The notes beneath the pieces are model-generated. The model was not told the DNA's origin and did not search any database. It worked only from the letters and a program-made list of their open reading frames with translations. Positions 1 to 11,861 of a stretch of 64,000 nucleotides of DNA are shown here, in pieces. Position numbers and translations under genes: made by a program. Position 1 is the first letter of the stretch. Each line of letters starts with the position of its first letter. The stretch is from Platycnemis pennipes (taxonomy: Eukaryota; Arthropoda; Insecta; Odonata; Platycnemididae), in contig OW121848.1 of assembly GCA_933228895.1 (NCBI GenBank), positions 94,073,470-94,137,469 on the forward strand. Reading direction: 5' to 3'.

Positions 1-295
1 CCGGACACAGCGGGAGACCGTTGGGGGAGTAATGGGGGAAAGTAAAAGTTCGTCGCGGGGCGACCAAGCTATTGAACGTCTTATGCCGAATAGAAGTGCA
101 TGGTTTCTTCGTACCTTTGTTCTCATCTCCAGGCTACGAGGGTCGCGTCCGGTGCTATTAACTCCCAATCTCAAAACTCCCAATATTTGTTTGCTTGGCT
201 TTAAACGTAAGGGTCTTGCATATATTCGTAGCAGACTAGGAACAAAATTGCCAAGTCCAAAGGAATATCTATGGGCAGGAGTGAGCTTTTGCAAA

Positions 296-1970
296 TGTAC
301 AGTCATTTGCAAAAGTCTGTGGGCAACTTCCTCCACGCCACTAGCGGTCAACCTATGAAACCACCGACTATGTTGGCACTAACTGTGTGGTAGAGAAAAT
401 TTGTGCTAAGGTAACGGTACATACACGATATGTAAAAATGGCGGATTTTAATGCCAGGGTCCTCAAAAAAAATGATCGGTAACGAATAATAATGGCACAT
501 AGGATCAAGGTTGCGCTATAATTAGGGCCCTACCACTTTTATTATGCAAAATAAATCTCGAAAAATGCGTTCGATTACTTAATAATCTGATTACGCCTGT
601 GATATTGCCGCGAAGTGTCGTGCCGTAACACGTTATAAGATTCATTTTTCTCACTTAATAGTTCATATTCAGTCCATTTCTCATTGTCATATGATATAGT
701 TTCAACGGCAAGCTCATAGAATGAAACTCCGAGCGTGCGCAGTAAGAAATAAAGACATTTGTCGTCGTTGAAAGTCACTTGGCCTAGTCAAGGCATACGC
801 ATTCATTACGTAATTTATGCTATCCTACATATCCATTGCATGAATAATTAAATAATGTCACTGCTACATAAAAAACGACGTCTTACCCGCTACGTGGATT
901 CCATTTCACTATCCAAATCTCTCGCGCAATAAATTTGATGCAGTCCAATCAGTTCACCAATATAAATTCACACGTATTCGGGGTAGGTTAAATAATCATT
1001 TGAATGCATGAGGTTCATAGAATTTATTAAAGAAACCACTCTCATACACAATACGATTACAAATAATTTTGCGGTCCGAAGTATTTATGGACATTTTCAG
1101 TCATTTATCTTCCGATGAGTCTTGCTTCAATCAGGGTCCACCACCAACACTAGGTATCACCGTAGTCGGCTATTTTACCAGCAGCGCACCGAATATTCCT
1201 CTGTCAATCCTCATTATCACTACACTAGAACGTTTTCACTAATCATTTAGCGAGTATTCCTCCAAATATTTTACAAAATAGGATTAATGCCATACCTATG
1301 TATTCCTTGGGACCGGACCGCCATTCCAATGTTCACAGATATCAAGGTAATGTTTATTTACGTCTTGTTGTTGTTGACGACGAAATAAATACACAAAATT
1401 TATTGAATTTGAGAACTACTCGTTGTTGCAATGCATTTTATGCCTTTAATTTTCATTTAACGTATTCGTGCTTGAACGTTCATAGGGAAACCATCTCTGT
1501 AGAAGTCATAGGCGCTTCTGAGGTGGTTTTTATGTTAATAATGTGTCGTTTGGACTCCCATAGCATGTTTTGAGTTATTTTGTGCTTCAGTTTTTTGCAA
1601 TTGTTTTTCGGATGGCTTTTGTTTCGCTTGACCACGTCATCGACTCACCGATCATTGTTGAATTCGAGCGACTGAATTACCAGTGCCGAGGGAAATCGAA
1701 CTGGGGATGGAAAAACAACCTGTTGATTGTTATCATTTGTAGTCAATAAGTAAAATAGCCATTTGAACAATTTCTTCAAGGAATTTTAAAAAAATGTTTT
1801 CACTTTGGTCAAGAAAAGCATATTTACTCGCTCTTACTCCAGCTCTCGTGGATTATTATCTGTATCTTTGTCATCACGCATGAAAAGGTTCCATTAAATC
1901 CTTGACGTGGCTAGTAATACTTTCAATAATTTAACGGAAATGTATTTAAAATTGTCAATTTCGCGTAAAA
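296..1970 (+). repeat. Left arm of a 10 kb long inverted repeat
   Basis: The sequence from about 296 to 1970 reappears as reverse complement at 8526-10391. Both carry an identical 91-codon open frame (1298-1573 and, inverted, 8925-9200), which I do not recognise and which may just reflect arm identity. The outer end sits at a small palindrome, cttttgcaaatg/catttgcaaaag. No clear target duplication was found. Confidence 0.85.
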
Positions 1971-2807
1971 TTTTGTGATGGTCAAGTCAAATGATGCGTC
2001 AGTATCATTTACTTGACCATCATCCGTTAGAAATCTTGAAATTGACGCAACTATCTACTAAATACTGTAGAATAAGTGTAATACAGTAGTAAGTGAGAGG
2101 GGTACTGTCTAAGAACATCAAGAGATACCTAGCGCGGAGGACGCGAACGGATGCACGTAAATGTAATCTGGTGGCCATAGTCTTTTTGGCGTCCCTCCTC
2201 CTGCTGCAAGCGCAAGATCCTACGGATTGGTAACATCATTGATGATCTTGGTTATCCAAAATGAAAAAAACCGTCTAGAATTTCAGGCTATTATGTCGGC
2301 AATGACACCCGAGGCTCGCCGAATCAAAAGAGGTGGATGCTGCATTAGTAATGAAAATAAAAAATTACATAACTGTGTATGAAACCGCGAGAGTCAGTGA
2401 CATGCGGGTTCCCCGCCAGGCATTAGATTCAAGTCAGAAAGTATTTTATACTCGAATGAATCACACATGCGAAAATACTAGTCTGCACAAACTGCCTACA
2501 TTTAGCATAGAATTATAGTGCTATTGCAATGTAGTATACATTAGATATGGTTCCATGAGACACGTGTAGGTGTAGTTTTATTATATAAAAAGTTATGTTT
2601 ATCAATCAGGAATTTATGGAACTGAATTATTTAGTTAACATTTTCCGAAGCATGCATGTGATGGTAAAGTTAAAACATGAACTTGTTAAATCAATTCAGA
2701 GCCTCCTAATTAACGTTGCAATATATATTCTAATTTCCACATTTATTTGCGATATTCTCTATTACTGCCCAAATCGTGTTCGAAGAAAATGAATCTTAGA
2801 ACCTTCG
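1971..2807. other. Unrecognised sequence inside the long inverted repeat
   Basis: Between the left arm and the foldback element. A short frame at 2333-2518 and another at 2595-2792 have no recognisable features. I see no repeat partner. Confidence 0.5.
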
Positions 2808-4742
2808 CACAGTGGGGCCAAATCGCATTGTGCCGGACAAACGTCCAAAACTGCTTTTTATGAGATAACGTCTTGAAATTTGGCACATATACACACAAAT
2901 GATTGCTGATCATGGAATGGTAGGTCATTTTTCATAGGCATTACCCATTACTTAGATACAGAGGCTCAAACACGACACAATTTCGAAAAAAACACCCGCT
3001 CTCATTTTTCTTCGAAAACCTTAAAAGTTGAGCAGATATAGGAGTAATTAAAGGATTTTTATGAAATAAAAAACATTACTAATTGTGAACAGGATACTTT
3101 TCCTATACTATGAATAAGTTTCAGACATTTTTGCCTATATTTGAGTGCTGTTACGTCACAAAATGGCGGACCCTTTTTTTAGACAAAATTTTACATAAAG
3201 TAGACAATATAATCCTTATTCGGAAAATGATCTCTGAGATACTTCATCAGAGTATAAAATGTAGATATTTCTAGGTTATTCCTTAAAAATATTTGAAAAC
3301 AGTTTGCGACGCCGAGAATAAACTCGATTTTTCGATCGCGCGTCGCGGCCCGGCTCCGCGCTGTGTGACCTGGAAATACCGAGACTTCGTTGGATTACAT
3401 TGTGTAATCAGCATTGCGAAATAAAAATGCAAAACCACTGTAATCTCAAGTATAAATGAATCCATCCCTCACACCTAATGATCCAGTATCTCACTCAATA
3501 CAAACATGATAATGCGCACAACAGAGCTTTTTGTAAACACTCATGAAATCATGCTGATTTTAAACAGAATATTGAATTTCATTGTAAGAAGCTATAAAGA
3601 ATGATATTGTGAAAATGATTCCCTTTAGGTAATCCTTAAAATTAAATATCAATTTTCATATATTGTCAGTTCCAAGTTACCTATAGAAGAGTATTCAGTA
3701 ATATTATTTCTGACGTATCAAAGAGTCAGATAACAAAGAGCAACGACAAGTTGTAATTTGCCAAGCAGGCATGTTTTTTTTAAGACTGCACATTGTCATA
3801 AAACGTTCCATTTTACGCCACCTTCCTTGGGTAGTAAAGGCGTAGGATGTAGTTCGGGGTGGAGGAAGAGAGGGTAAAGAAGGGAATCCCAAATGTTGCC
3901 TTTATATGGAGAACATGCATGGTTCCCCGAGAACCGGCATTCTTGCTCAAGAGCTGAAAGACGTTCATAATTTTCAGCATGATTCCGAAAATTATCCAAA
4001 TAAAAAAATTACCGCAGTTACGAGTGCACTAATCCATTCTCAAGAGACAATATCCTCAAAAGATCTTCAGTATATAATCTTTAGAAATCAGTGACATCAT
4101 GTAAAGCCTGAAAAAGTTATATTCGAGGGGTTATTATCCCTACAACATGAACAATCCAACGGAGTCTCGGTATTTCCAGGTCACACAGCGCGGAGCCGGG
4201 CCGCGACGCGCGATCGAAAAATCGAGTTTATTCTGGGCGTCGCAAACTTTTTTCAAATATTTTTACGGAATAACCTAGAAATATCTTCAATTTATACTCT
4301 GATGAAGTATCTCAGAGACCATTTTCCGAATAAGGATTATATTGTCTACTTTATGTAAAATTTTGTCTAAAAAAAGGGTCCGCCATTTTGTGACGTAATA
4401 GCACTCAAATATGGGCAAAAATGTCTGAAACTTATTCATAGTATAGGAAAAGTATCCTGTTCACAATTAGTAATGTTTTTTATTTCATAAAAATCCTTTA
4501 ATTACTCCTATATCTGCTCAACTTTTAAGATTTTCGAAGAAAAATGAGAGCGGGCGTTTTTTTTCGAAATTGTGTCGTGTTTGAGCCTCTTTATCTAAGT
4601 AACGGATAATGCCTATGAAAAATGACTTACCATTCCATGATCAGCAATCATTTGTGTGTATATGTGCCAAATTTCAAGACGTTATCTCATAAAAAGCAGT
4701 TTTGGACGTTTGTCCGGCAAAATGCGATTTGGCCCCACTGTG
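2808..4742. mobile_element. Foldback DNA element with CACAGTG ends, Transib-like
   Basis: Inverted arms of about 590 bases (2808-3397 and 4151-4742) surround a 750-base centre without a recognisable gene. The ends are CACAGTGGGGCC and its complement. The five bases outside are CTTCG on the left and CGTCG on the right, near-matching and like the GC-rich 5-bp duplications known for Transib elements. CACAGTG equals the V(D)J recombination heptamer, as known for the Transib/RAG group. About 22 bases inside lies ACAAACGTC, a weak match to the nonamer. No transposase is present; non-autonomous. The class assignment is inference. Confidence 0.6.
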
Positions 4743-5225
4743 CGTCGTGCTCCCATCCTCTCTAACTTATTGTTACACCATTACCTGCCTTGGGACGCAG
4801 GTTTTTTAATATACTTCAATCATCTTTGGACACAGTTGTGCCTGAACGCATTTGCCTGCATGTGTGTGTGGCATATTATTTGTCACTTGAATAATATCCT
4901 AACCTTCGTGTTTTACCAACTTTGATCTGCATTATCCATCATCAATATATATCATTGGTATATGTTTGTGAACCAATTAGCGCGTGAAATTATGACATTT
5001 AAGGTGATGTTTCTGTATCTAATGTTTGCTTTGCTCCCACAATTCATAAAATGAATACCTTGAACTCCTCTTTCGTACAATTGGAATTTTTCTTGCCAAA
5101 CGAGTCCTCCTCTTTGGTTTAAAATGCTTTTCAACGCCTAGGATCAATTTAGTAAGCAAAATATTTTATTGCCGTTAATTCCAACACCTATAACTATATT
5201 TTCAGTTTGTTCGGGTACATATTTA

Positions 5226-5412
5226 TCGGCGGCGGATTCTTGAAACCTGCTATGTGCTAATTACAAATTTTACAGGAAACACAAAACACTGTAAAATTGT
5301 TAAAATAATATTTATAGTATAAAAAACATCATTTTAACAATGTTAACAGTTTTTTGTTTCCCCTGTAAAATTTTATATTTAGCACATAGTAGGTTTCAAG
5401 AATCCACCGACG
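5226..5412. mobile_element. Small foldback MITE
   Basis: Imperfect inverted repeat of about 85 bases per arm: 'ggattcttgaaacctgct' at the left and its complement 'aggtttcaagaatcc' at the right, around an AT-rich centre. Non-coding. Family not identified. Confidence 0.65.
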
Positions 5413-5989
5413 TTACCTTTTCCTCTGGTTGGTGATGTTACTAATTGGTATAGAAAATGTGATGTAAATGTGTTCAACAGTGATTTACAGAGTTCCTTAT
5501 TCTTTACTAAAATGATACATTTTCCAGTTTATTGATGGTTGAATAAAATCTCCCCCCGTTATTACACCCCTATCTTTGTTCGGAGAAAGTTCATCTCCGA
5601 CTCTAGCTCCCTTAAGGAGCTGGCTAGGTATCTGGTGGGTTGTAATATGGACCTACGGATATCATCCCTTTGTTACTTTAAACGGGATACCAAATATTTT
5701 CTACGAGGCCCTCGTATGGAAGCTTGGAAGGCGGTGGTTGGATAAGGCCGAGAAGGAAGTAGCGTTTGTGAAATCAGTTTTGGAAAAAGAAATTCGGCCG
5801 GAGAAAGGTTGGTAGAGTTTTGTAAGGAGAAAAACATGCAAACCGCAAATACCATATTCGAGCAACCCCAGGTGAAAGATAGGTATTGAATATACCGTGG
5901 GGCAAAGCAAGATACGTGGTTGAACACACACTCGTCAGAACGAGAAAATAACCGAATTTAACAGTGAAGGAGCTCCATCGGCACCGGCC

Positions 5990-6027
5990 GACGGCTGACC
6001 ATAATCATTAGATTATGGTCAGCCGTC
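5990..6027. repeat. 16-bp perfect hairpin
   Basis: GACGGCTGACCATAAT, loop CATTAG, then the exact complement. Function unknown; may be the end of a small element. Confidence 0.7.
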
Positions 6028-6894
6028 TGCGATACAAGAAGGTGAAGAGGATAACGAAGGAACAAAGACGGAACACAAAGACACTGGAGGAATAAGAAGT
6101 AAGAGAAAGTTTCACCTCAATCATCGTTGGAAAATTGGAAGTGAAGGAGACTAGCACAGGAAGAAGATGAGATGATACAAATATGATAAGTACAGAAGAA
6201 GCATATGAGCATCTCGTGAGTGCAACACTGCGAAGATATAAATGAGAGCATAATGTAAGGAAAATCCGAAATTGCTCAAAAAATAGAGAAGGCACAGTTA
6301 GGAAAATGAAAACGAGATCTCTGAGCATAAAGAATCGTGTAGAAAGATATCTATAAACCAGGAAGACATAATAATAACAAAGTGTCTTTATTCGGGCGAC
6401 GTTGTGACTGTAAAGTCCCCTCATCCACCTAACCTATCGTCAATATAACATATAAACATATACATCCCTGTTAGGAAACAAAACACAATAAATGCCATAA
6501 TTGCAATAAAACATAGTATATACAGTACCTATTAAAAATACACTTTACAAGTAATGTCAATTTAAATTATAATTGAAGAAAAGAAAAATGTAGTGTAAAA
6601 GATTCACATTTGTGAAAAAACGTGAGGATTGAAGCAAATATCCATCAACGAAAAAACCCACTGCAGGAAAACATAGGGAAGAGATAAAAATAATACATCA
6701 AAGAGCCCTATCACGCGCCCAAAACACTCAAAAAATTAACGTAGAAGAAGACGAACGGGGTCCCGAGATACTGAGAAGCGAATTCGATAGATCCGTTAAA
6801 AACCTATACAACTAGTGTCCAGGAGTGGTTAAAACAAACGGAGAAATCATCCAGGTACTCGGAGTCAAGGCAAAGGAATACTCTTTGGAATAAT

Positions 6895-6958
6895 CAGGGG
6901 GAGGGGGGGAGGTGGGGAGGAGGGGAGGGAGGGAGAGGGGGGGGGGGGGGGGGGGGAG
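6895..6958 (+). repeat. G-rich purine tract
   Basis: About 60 bases of almost pure G with scattered A, including a run of around 22 G. It could form G-quadruplexes and is also a place where assembly errors are likely. Confidence 0.85.
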
Positions 6959-8525
6959 AGGCTCTGTGGCTTCAGCCCTCCCCCGAAATTTTTTCCCAAT
7001 AATTTTGTTGTTCTAATTTTAAGGTGCCATGGTAATCTGGATTACACTGCGTATAATTCAAGTGTTACGTGTCTTGAAATGTGATCACTAGTTTGATGCA
7101 TGTGTGTGGTTAATAGTGTCAAGGCCATTTATAACGAATTTGAGGGGTCCGAATACTTACTTTGTAATAACTGAACTTCGTTATATGTGGATCAGTTTTT
7201 CCGAGCTTCTCTTTGATGGGGAATAGCCTTCACGTCGTTATAACTGGAACTTCGTTATGAACAGGTTTGATATAAGTGGGCTTGACTGTAGTTGTTCTTT
7301 TCAATCTGATATGTTTGAACTATGTTCTGTGGCCGGTCAAATTAATGCTTCATAACAGGGTAAACAGTGAACTTTACCAGTGAGAAAAGATAGGAATAGC
7401 CCCTGTGAAAGTAAATACAAAGCACTGAAAAGTGAGGCAAGAGATTTTTAACATGTCGGCAACGAACGGGCAAAGGTGATTTGTTTCAAGTAATGCAACA
7501 CTAGTCTTAGCCCCCTCCCCCCTCCCAAAGCAAATTTCTGGCTACGTGCCTACTTCTTATTGGAACTGAAATATACAACTTTCAAGGCACTAGTTTGATA
7601 CTATTGTGATAACTATTATTTGGATTTATTTCTGGAAACATTTAATTATATGCAACAATCTATACATTGCTTGTACAAAGTGAGCGAGGGAACATTTTTT
7701 GAAAATTCAGTTTGGTGTAACTTCCAAATGAGCCAAAACACATACTCCAAATATTTAGTGCATTCTTAATAGGATCATAGCTTATTGTACTGAAAATTTC
7801 AAATGTTTAATAAGTCCCCCACCAGAGATACAGGGGCCCGAAATTGGTAAATTTTCAATCTTTCCTATTTGCAGAAGCTTGTAACAGCTAAAGGCTTAAC
7901 AAACACACAACTTTTTTCACACACACATTTACTATGGTACCCAAATATACTATAACAAAAATATAGACCTTGTGATCGCAACCCTTCTATATGAAAATAA
8001 ATAGCAAATGTTGTAAAAAACAGCAATTTGTATCAAAACTTCGTACTCATCATTCTCATACATGCTACATAGTAAGGTTATTAAAAATATTTCAAATGAA
8101 AGCTCAATTTATGACCATCAAAATGGTATTAGAACCATTCTACTACAACCCGTAGTTTCCGAGTAACTCTAATTACCGATACTCGCTGAAAGTGTCATTT
8201 TTACAGTGCGCTGTGACCTTCGCGGCCCTGTAAGTCCTTGAGGTCATAGAAAAAAATTAAGAAAAATTGGTTTTGAGCCTTACAGACATGTAGTAGTAAG
8301 TGTGTTAAATTTGAATTTTTTCTGAAATGGTGCTGCAAAAACTTTTTTTTTAATCTGGTGAAATTGTATGGAATGACCCCTCTTCAATGCCATGTGTGTT
8401 AGAATGCAGTTTTTCAATTCTACGTTCACCTAGAATTCATGAACCCTTGACAATTTATTCCTTTACTTTCATGGAGATAAATTACCTCCTAATTGAATTT
8501 TTTCACTTGAGTCTACAAAGAACTT

Positions 8526-10391
8526 TAAAATACGTGAAATTGGAAATTTTAATTACATTTCCGTTAAATGATTGAAAGTATTACTAGCCACGTCAAGGAT
8601 TTAATGGAACCTTTTCATGCGTGATGACAAAGATACAGATAATAATCCACGAGAGCTGGAGTAAGAGCGAGTAAATATGCTTTTCTTGACCAAAGTGAAA
8701 ACATTTTTTTAAAATTCCTTGAAGAAATTGTTCAAATGGCTATTTTACTTATTGACTACAAATGATAACAATCAACAGGTTGTTTTTCCATCCCCAGTTC
8801 GATTTCCCTCGGCACTGGTAATTCAGTCGCTCGAATTCAACAATGATCGGTGAGTCGATGACGTGGTCAAGCGAAACAAAAGCCATCCGAAAAACAATTG
8901 CAAAAAACTGAAGCACAAAATAACTCAAAACATGCTATGGGAGTCCAAACGACACATTATTAACATAAAAACCACCTCAGAAGCGCCTATGACTTCTACA
9001 GAGATGGTTTCCCTATGAACGTTCAAGCACGAATACGTTAAATGAAAATTAAAGGCATAAAATGCATTGCAACAACGAGTAGTTCTCAAATTCAATAAAT
9101 TTTGTGTATTTATTTCGTCGTCAACAACAACAAGACGTAAATAAACATTACCTTGATATCTGTGAACATTGGAATGGCGGTCCGGTCCCAAGGAATACAT
9201 AGGTATGGCATTAATCCTATTTTGTAAAATATTTGGAGGAATACTCGCTAAATGATTAGTGAAAACGTTCTAGTGTAGTGATAATGAGGATTGACAGAGG
9301 AATATTCGGTGCGCTGCTGGTAAAATAGCCGACTACGGTGATACCTAGTGTTGGTGGTGGACCCTGATTGAAGCAAGACTCATCGGAAGATAAATGACTG
9401 AAAATGTCCATAAATACTTCGGACCGCAAAATTATTTGTAATCGTATTGTGTATGAGAGTGGTTTCTTTAATAAATTCTATGAACCTCATGCATTCAAAT
9501 GATTATTTAACCTACCCCGAATACGTGTGAATTTATATTGGTGAACTGATTGGACTGCATCAAATTTATTGCGCGAGAGGTTTTGGATAGTGAAATGGAA
9601 TCCACGTAGCGGGTAAGACGTCTTTTTTTATGTAGCAGTGACATTATTTAATTATTCATGCAATGGATATGTAGGATAGCATAAATTACGTAATGAATGC
9701 GTATGCCTTGACTAGGCCAAGTGACTTTCAACGACGACAAATGTCTTTATTTCTTACTGCGCACGCTCGGAGTTTCATTCTGTAAGCCTGCCGTTGAAAC
9801 TATATCATATGACAAAGAGAAATGGACTGAATTGCAGTGTCATTATTTAATTATTAAATCAATGGAGCATAAATTACGTAATGAATGCATCTGCCTTGAC
9901 TAGGCCAAGTAACTTTCAACGACGACAAATGTCTTTATTTCTTACTGCGCACGCTCGGAGTTTTATTCTATGAGCTTGCCGTTGAAACTATATCATATGA
10001 CAAAGAGAAATGGACTGAATATGAACTATTAAGTCAGAAAAATGAATCTTATAACGTGTTACGGCACGACACTTCGCGGCAATATCGCAGGCGTAATCAG
10101 ATTATTAAGTAATCGAACGCATTTTTCGAGATTTATTTTGCATAATAAAAGTGGTAGGGCCCTAATTATAGCGCAACCTTGATCCTATGCGCCATTATTA
10201 TTCGTTACCGATCATTTTTTTTGAGGACCCTGGCATTAAAATCCGCCATTTTTACATATCGTGTATTATTACCGTTACCTTAGCACAAATTTCTCTACCA
10301 CACAGTTAGTGCCAACATACTTGGTGGATTCAATGCTTGGCCGCTATTGACGCGGCGGAAGTTGCCCACAGACTTTTGCAAATGAATGTAC
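8526..10391 (-). repeat. Right arm of the 10 kb long inverted repeat
   Basis: Reverse complement of 296-1970, nearly identical over long stretches. It is about 190 bases longer because of an internal tandem duplication (9635-9833 and 9834-10020). A foldback-type DNA transposon, a segmental inverted duplication or an assembly artefact would all give this picture. Confidence 0.85.
9635..10020. repeat. Tandem duplication inside the right arm
   Basis: Two adjacent copies of about 199 and 187 bases, each starting near 'gcagtg' and containing 'ccttgactaggccaagt' and 'gcgcacgctcggagttt'. The left arm has a single copy, so the duplication postdates the two arms. Confidence 0.8.
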
Positions 10392-10844
10392 ACGATACCT
10401 TTAAAAATCTCCTCAACGGGGTGTGGCAGGGGGCATGCATTAATAAGGAAACACCACCCAATCTAATAAATAAAGTAGAATGTTTGTATGCATGCATATA
10501 TGTATGAATGTTATCATCAACAAGATATATCCGTTATGCAATGAAACTGGATGAATCTTTCACAACTTTGCATGGTCATCTATAACGTCCAGAAATAGGT
10601 TTTGAAGTAGTTATATCCCGATACGTTGACATTTTTTTATCCCACGTTCGAAAATATTTCTACGATGAATTCAATTAGAATACCAGTTTTTTTCGGAGAG
10701 AGGGTTCCGAGTTTTACTCATTACAATGCCTAAATGTTGGAATTAAAAATTCAGCATTTGGAGGCTTAAAAAGCGCAATAGAAATCCTTAGCTGCAATAA
10801 AGAAGAACATATAGGAGTCACTAAGAGGAATGTAGCTATGTGTC

Positions 10845-10925
10845 ATGTGCATCGAAAACACTTACTAAAATAATCAGCCGCAGGATGGAAGGAAAGATTG
10901 GAGGAAACCTCTCGGAGAACATATA
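10845..10925 (+). pseudogene. RTE-like LINE reverse transcriptase relic
   Basis: One frame reads KTLTKIISRRMEGKI followed by GGNLSEN, close to the conserved early RT motif of RTE-type LINEs (KT..RII..R.E..I...L.E.QFGFR). No longer frame survives on either side. Confidence 0.5.
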
Positions 10926-11212
10926 AATGGTGAACGATTTTGAAAAAAATTCATTATCTGCGATTTCGTTTGGTAACCAACTTTCTGTCCCTATAATAAC
11001 ATCCGCATCGGTGCTTTTAATGAGATGGTAGTATTAAACTACTTTATTTTTATACTACGGCAGTTTATTATCACCAAATATATTATTTCACCTTTTAGCA
11101 ACTTCTCTGGCCGTTGATAGTCACCTCCATTAGCCATCTTAGGAAAACTAATTGCCAATAATTTGTCATCACTGAAAAATTACTTCTCAAATTCCTCATC
11201 TTTCCCGTGACA

Positions 11213-11860
11213 CATCTACATCTACATCGATATCTACACGATACCCTGCAAGCCGGTCTAAGTAATGAACTTTAATCGGTCTAAGTAATGAACTTGAACG
11301 TGTGTAGCGAAGATCGGCAAGATTTGTAAAGGGACGATACGATAATTATATTAGCGTAACCAGTCTATTAAATGAATTGAAATGGGAATCATTGTCAGAT
11401 CGCAGGTTGAAATTTAGACTTAATCTCTTCCACAAATTCCAAGGCAATATTTTCAGTGATGATGTCAAAAATATTTTACGAACCCCAACTTACTATGGCA
11501 GACTGGACCATAATCATAAAATTAGAGAAATTGATTGCCGAACTGACCGATTCAAAATGTCCTTTTTCCCTCGCACAATTAGAGATACGAATAACGGTAA
11601 ATATGTCCTATCGGAGAGTAGCAATGAATAGCATTGGTAGCTGCATGTTGGTATGAGTACTTAAAGCTAACCCTACTAACAGAATGTTTTTGAATGTTTG
11701 CTTTTCAATTTCTATCTTTTTTAAATAGTGTAGTTCTGACTACTATATTAATACTATTCCTTTTTGTGCATGATATGTAGTGCATGTTTGGTGAGCAATC
11801 ACCCCCTGCCACACACTCTTGTGGTGGCTTGCAGGGTATTATGTAGATGTAGATGTAGAA
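11213..11860 (+). mobile_element. LINE 3' end, CR1/jockey-superfamily-like
   Basis: Frame 11377-11631 matches the C-terminal end of ORF2 of this LINE group (RRLKFRLNLF, then SFFPRTIRD). The 3' end has the signature 'ccctgccacacactc' and 'ggcttgcagggtat' and closes with (TAGATG)n, shared by all copies in the window. A short inverted copy of the same tail (11213-11255) precedes it, and a 24-base unit is doubled at about 11242-11290. Confidence 0.7.
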
Positions 11861-11861
11861 G

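Larger units (their letters stand above)
4743..8525. other. Spacer of the long inverted repeat, no gene recognised
   Basis: Contains a small foldback (5226-5412), a 16-bp hairpin (5990-6027), a purine-rich stretch and a G-run (6895-6958). The longest frame, 138 codons on the minus strand at 6008-6424, lies antisense to purine-rich sequence and shows no domain. 7550-8380 reads like old noncoding transposon sequence. Confidence 0.5.

Noticed and set aside
32..358. 108-codon frame at the window start
   Set aside because: It runs into the left arm of the inverted repeat and shows no recognisable domain.
1298..1573. 91-codon frame repeated at 8925-9200
   Set aside because: It is present twice only because the inverted arms are duplicated; no recognisable domain.
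6008..6424. 138-codon minus-strand frame
   Set aside because: Antisense to a purine-rich stretch, rich in Leu/Phe/Ser with no motif, no splice partner and no paralogue; likely chance.
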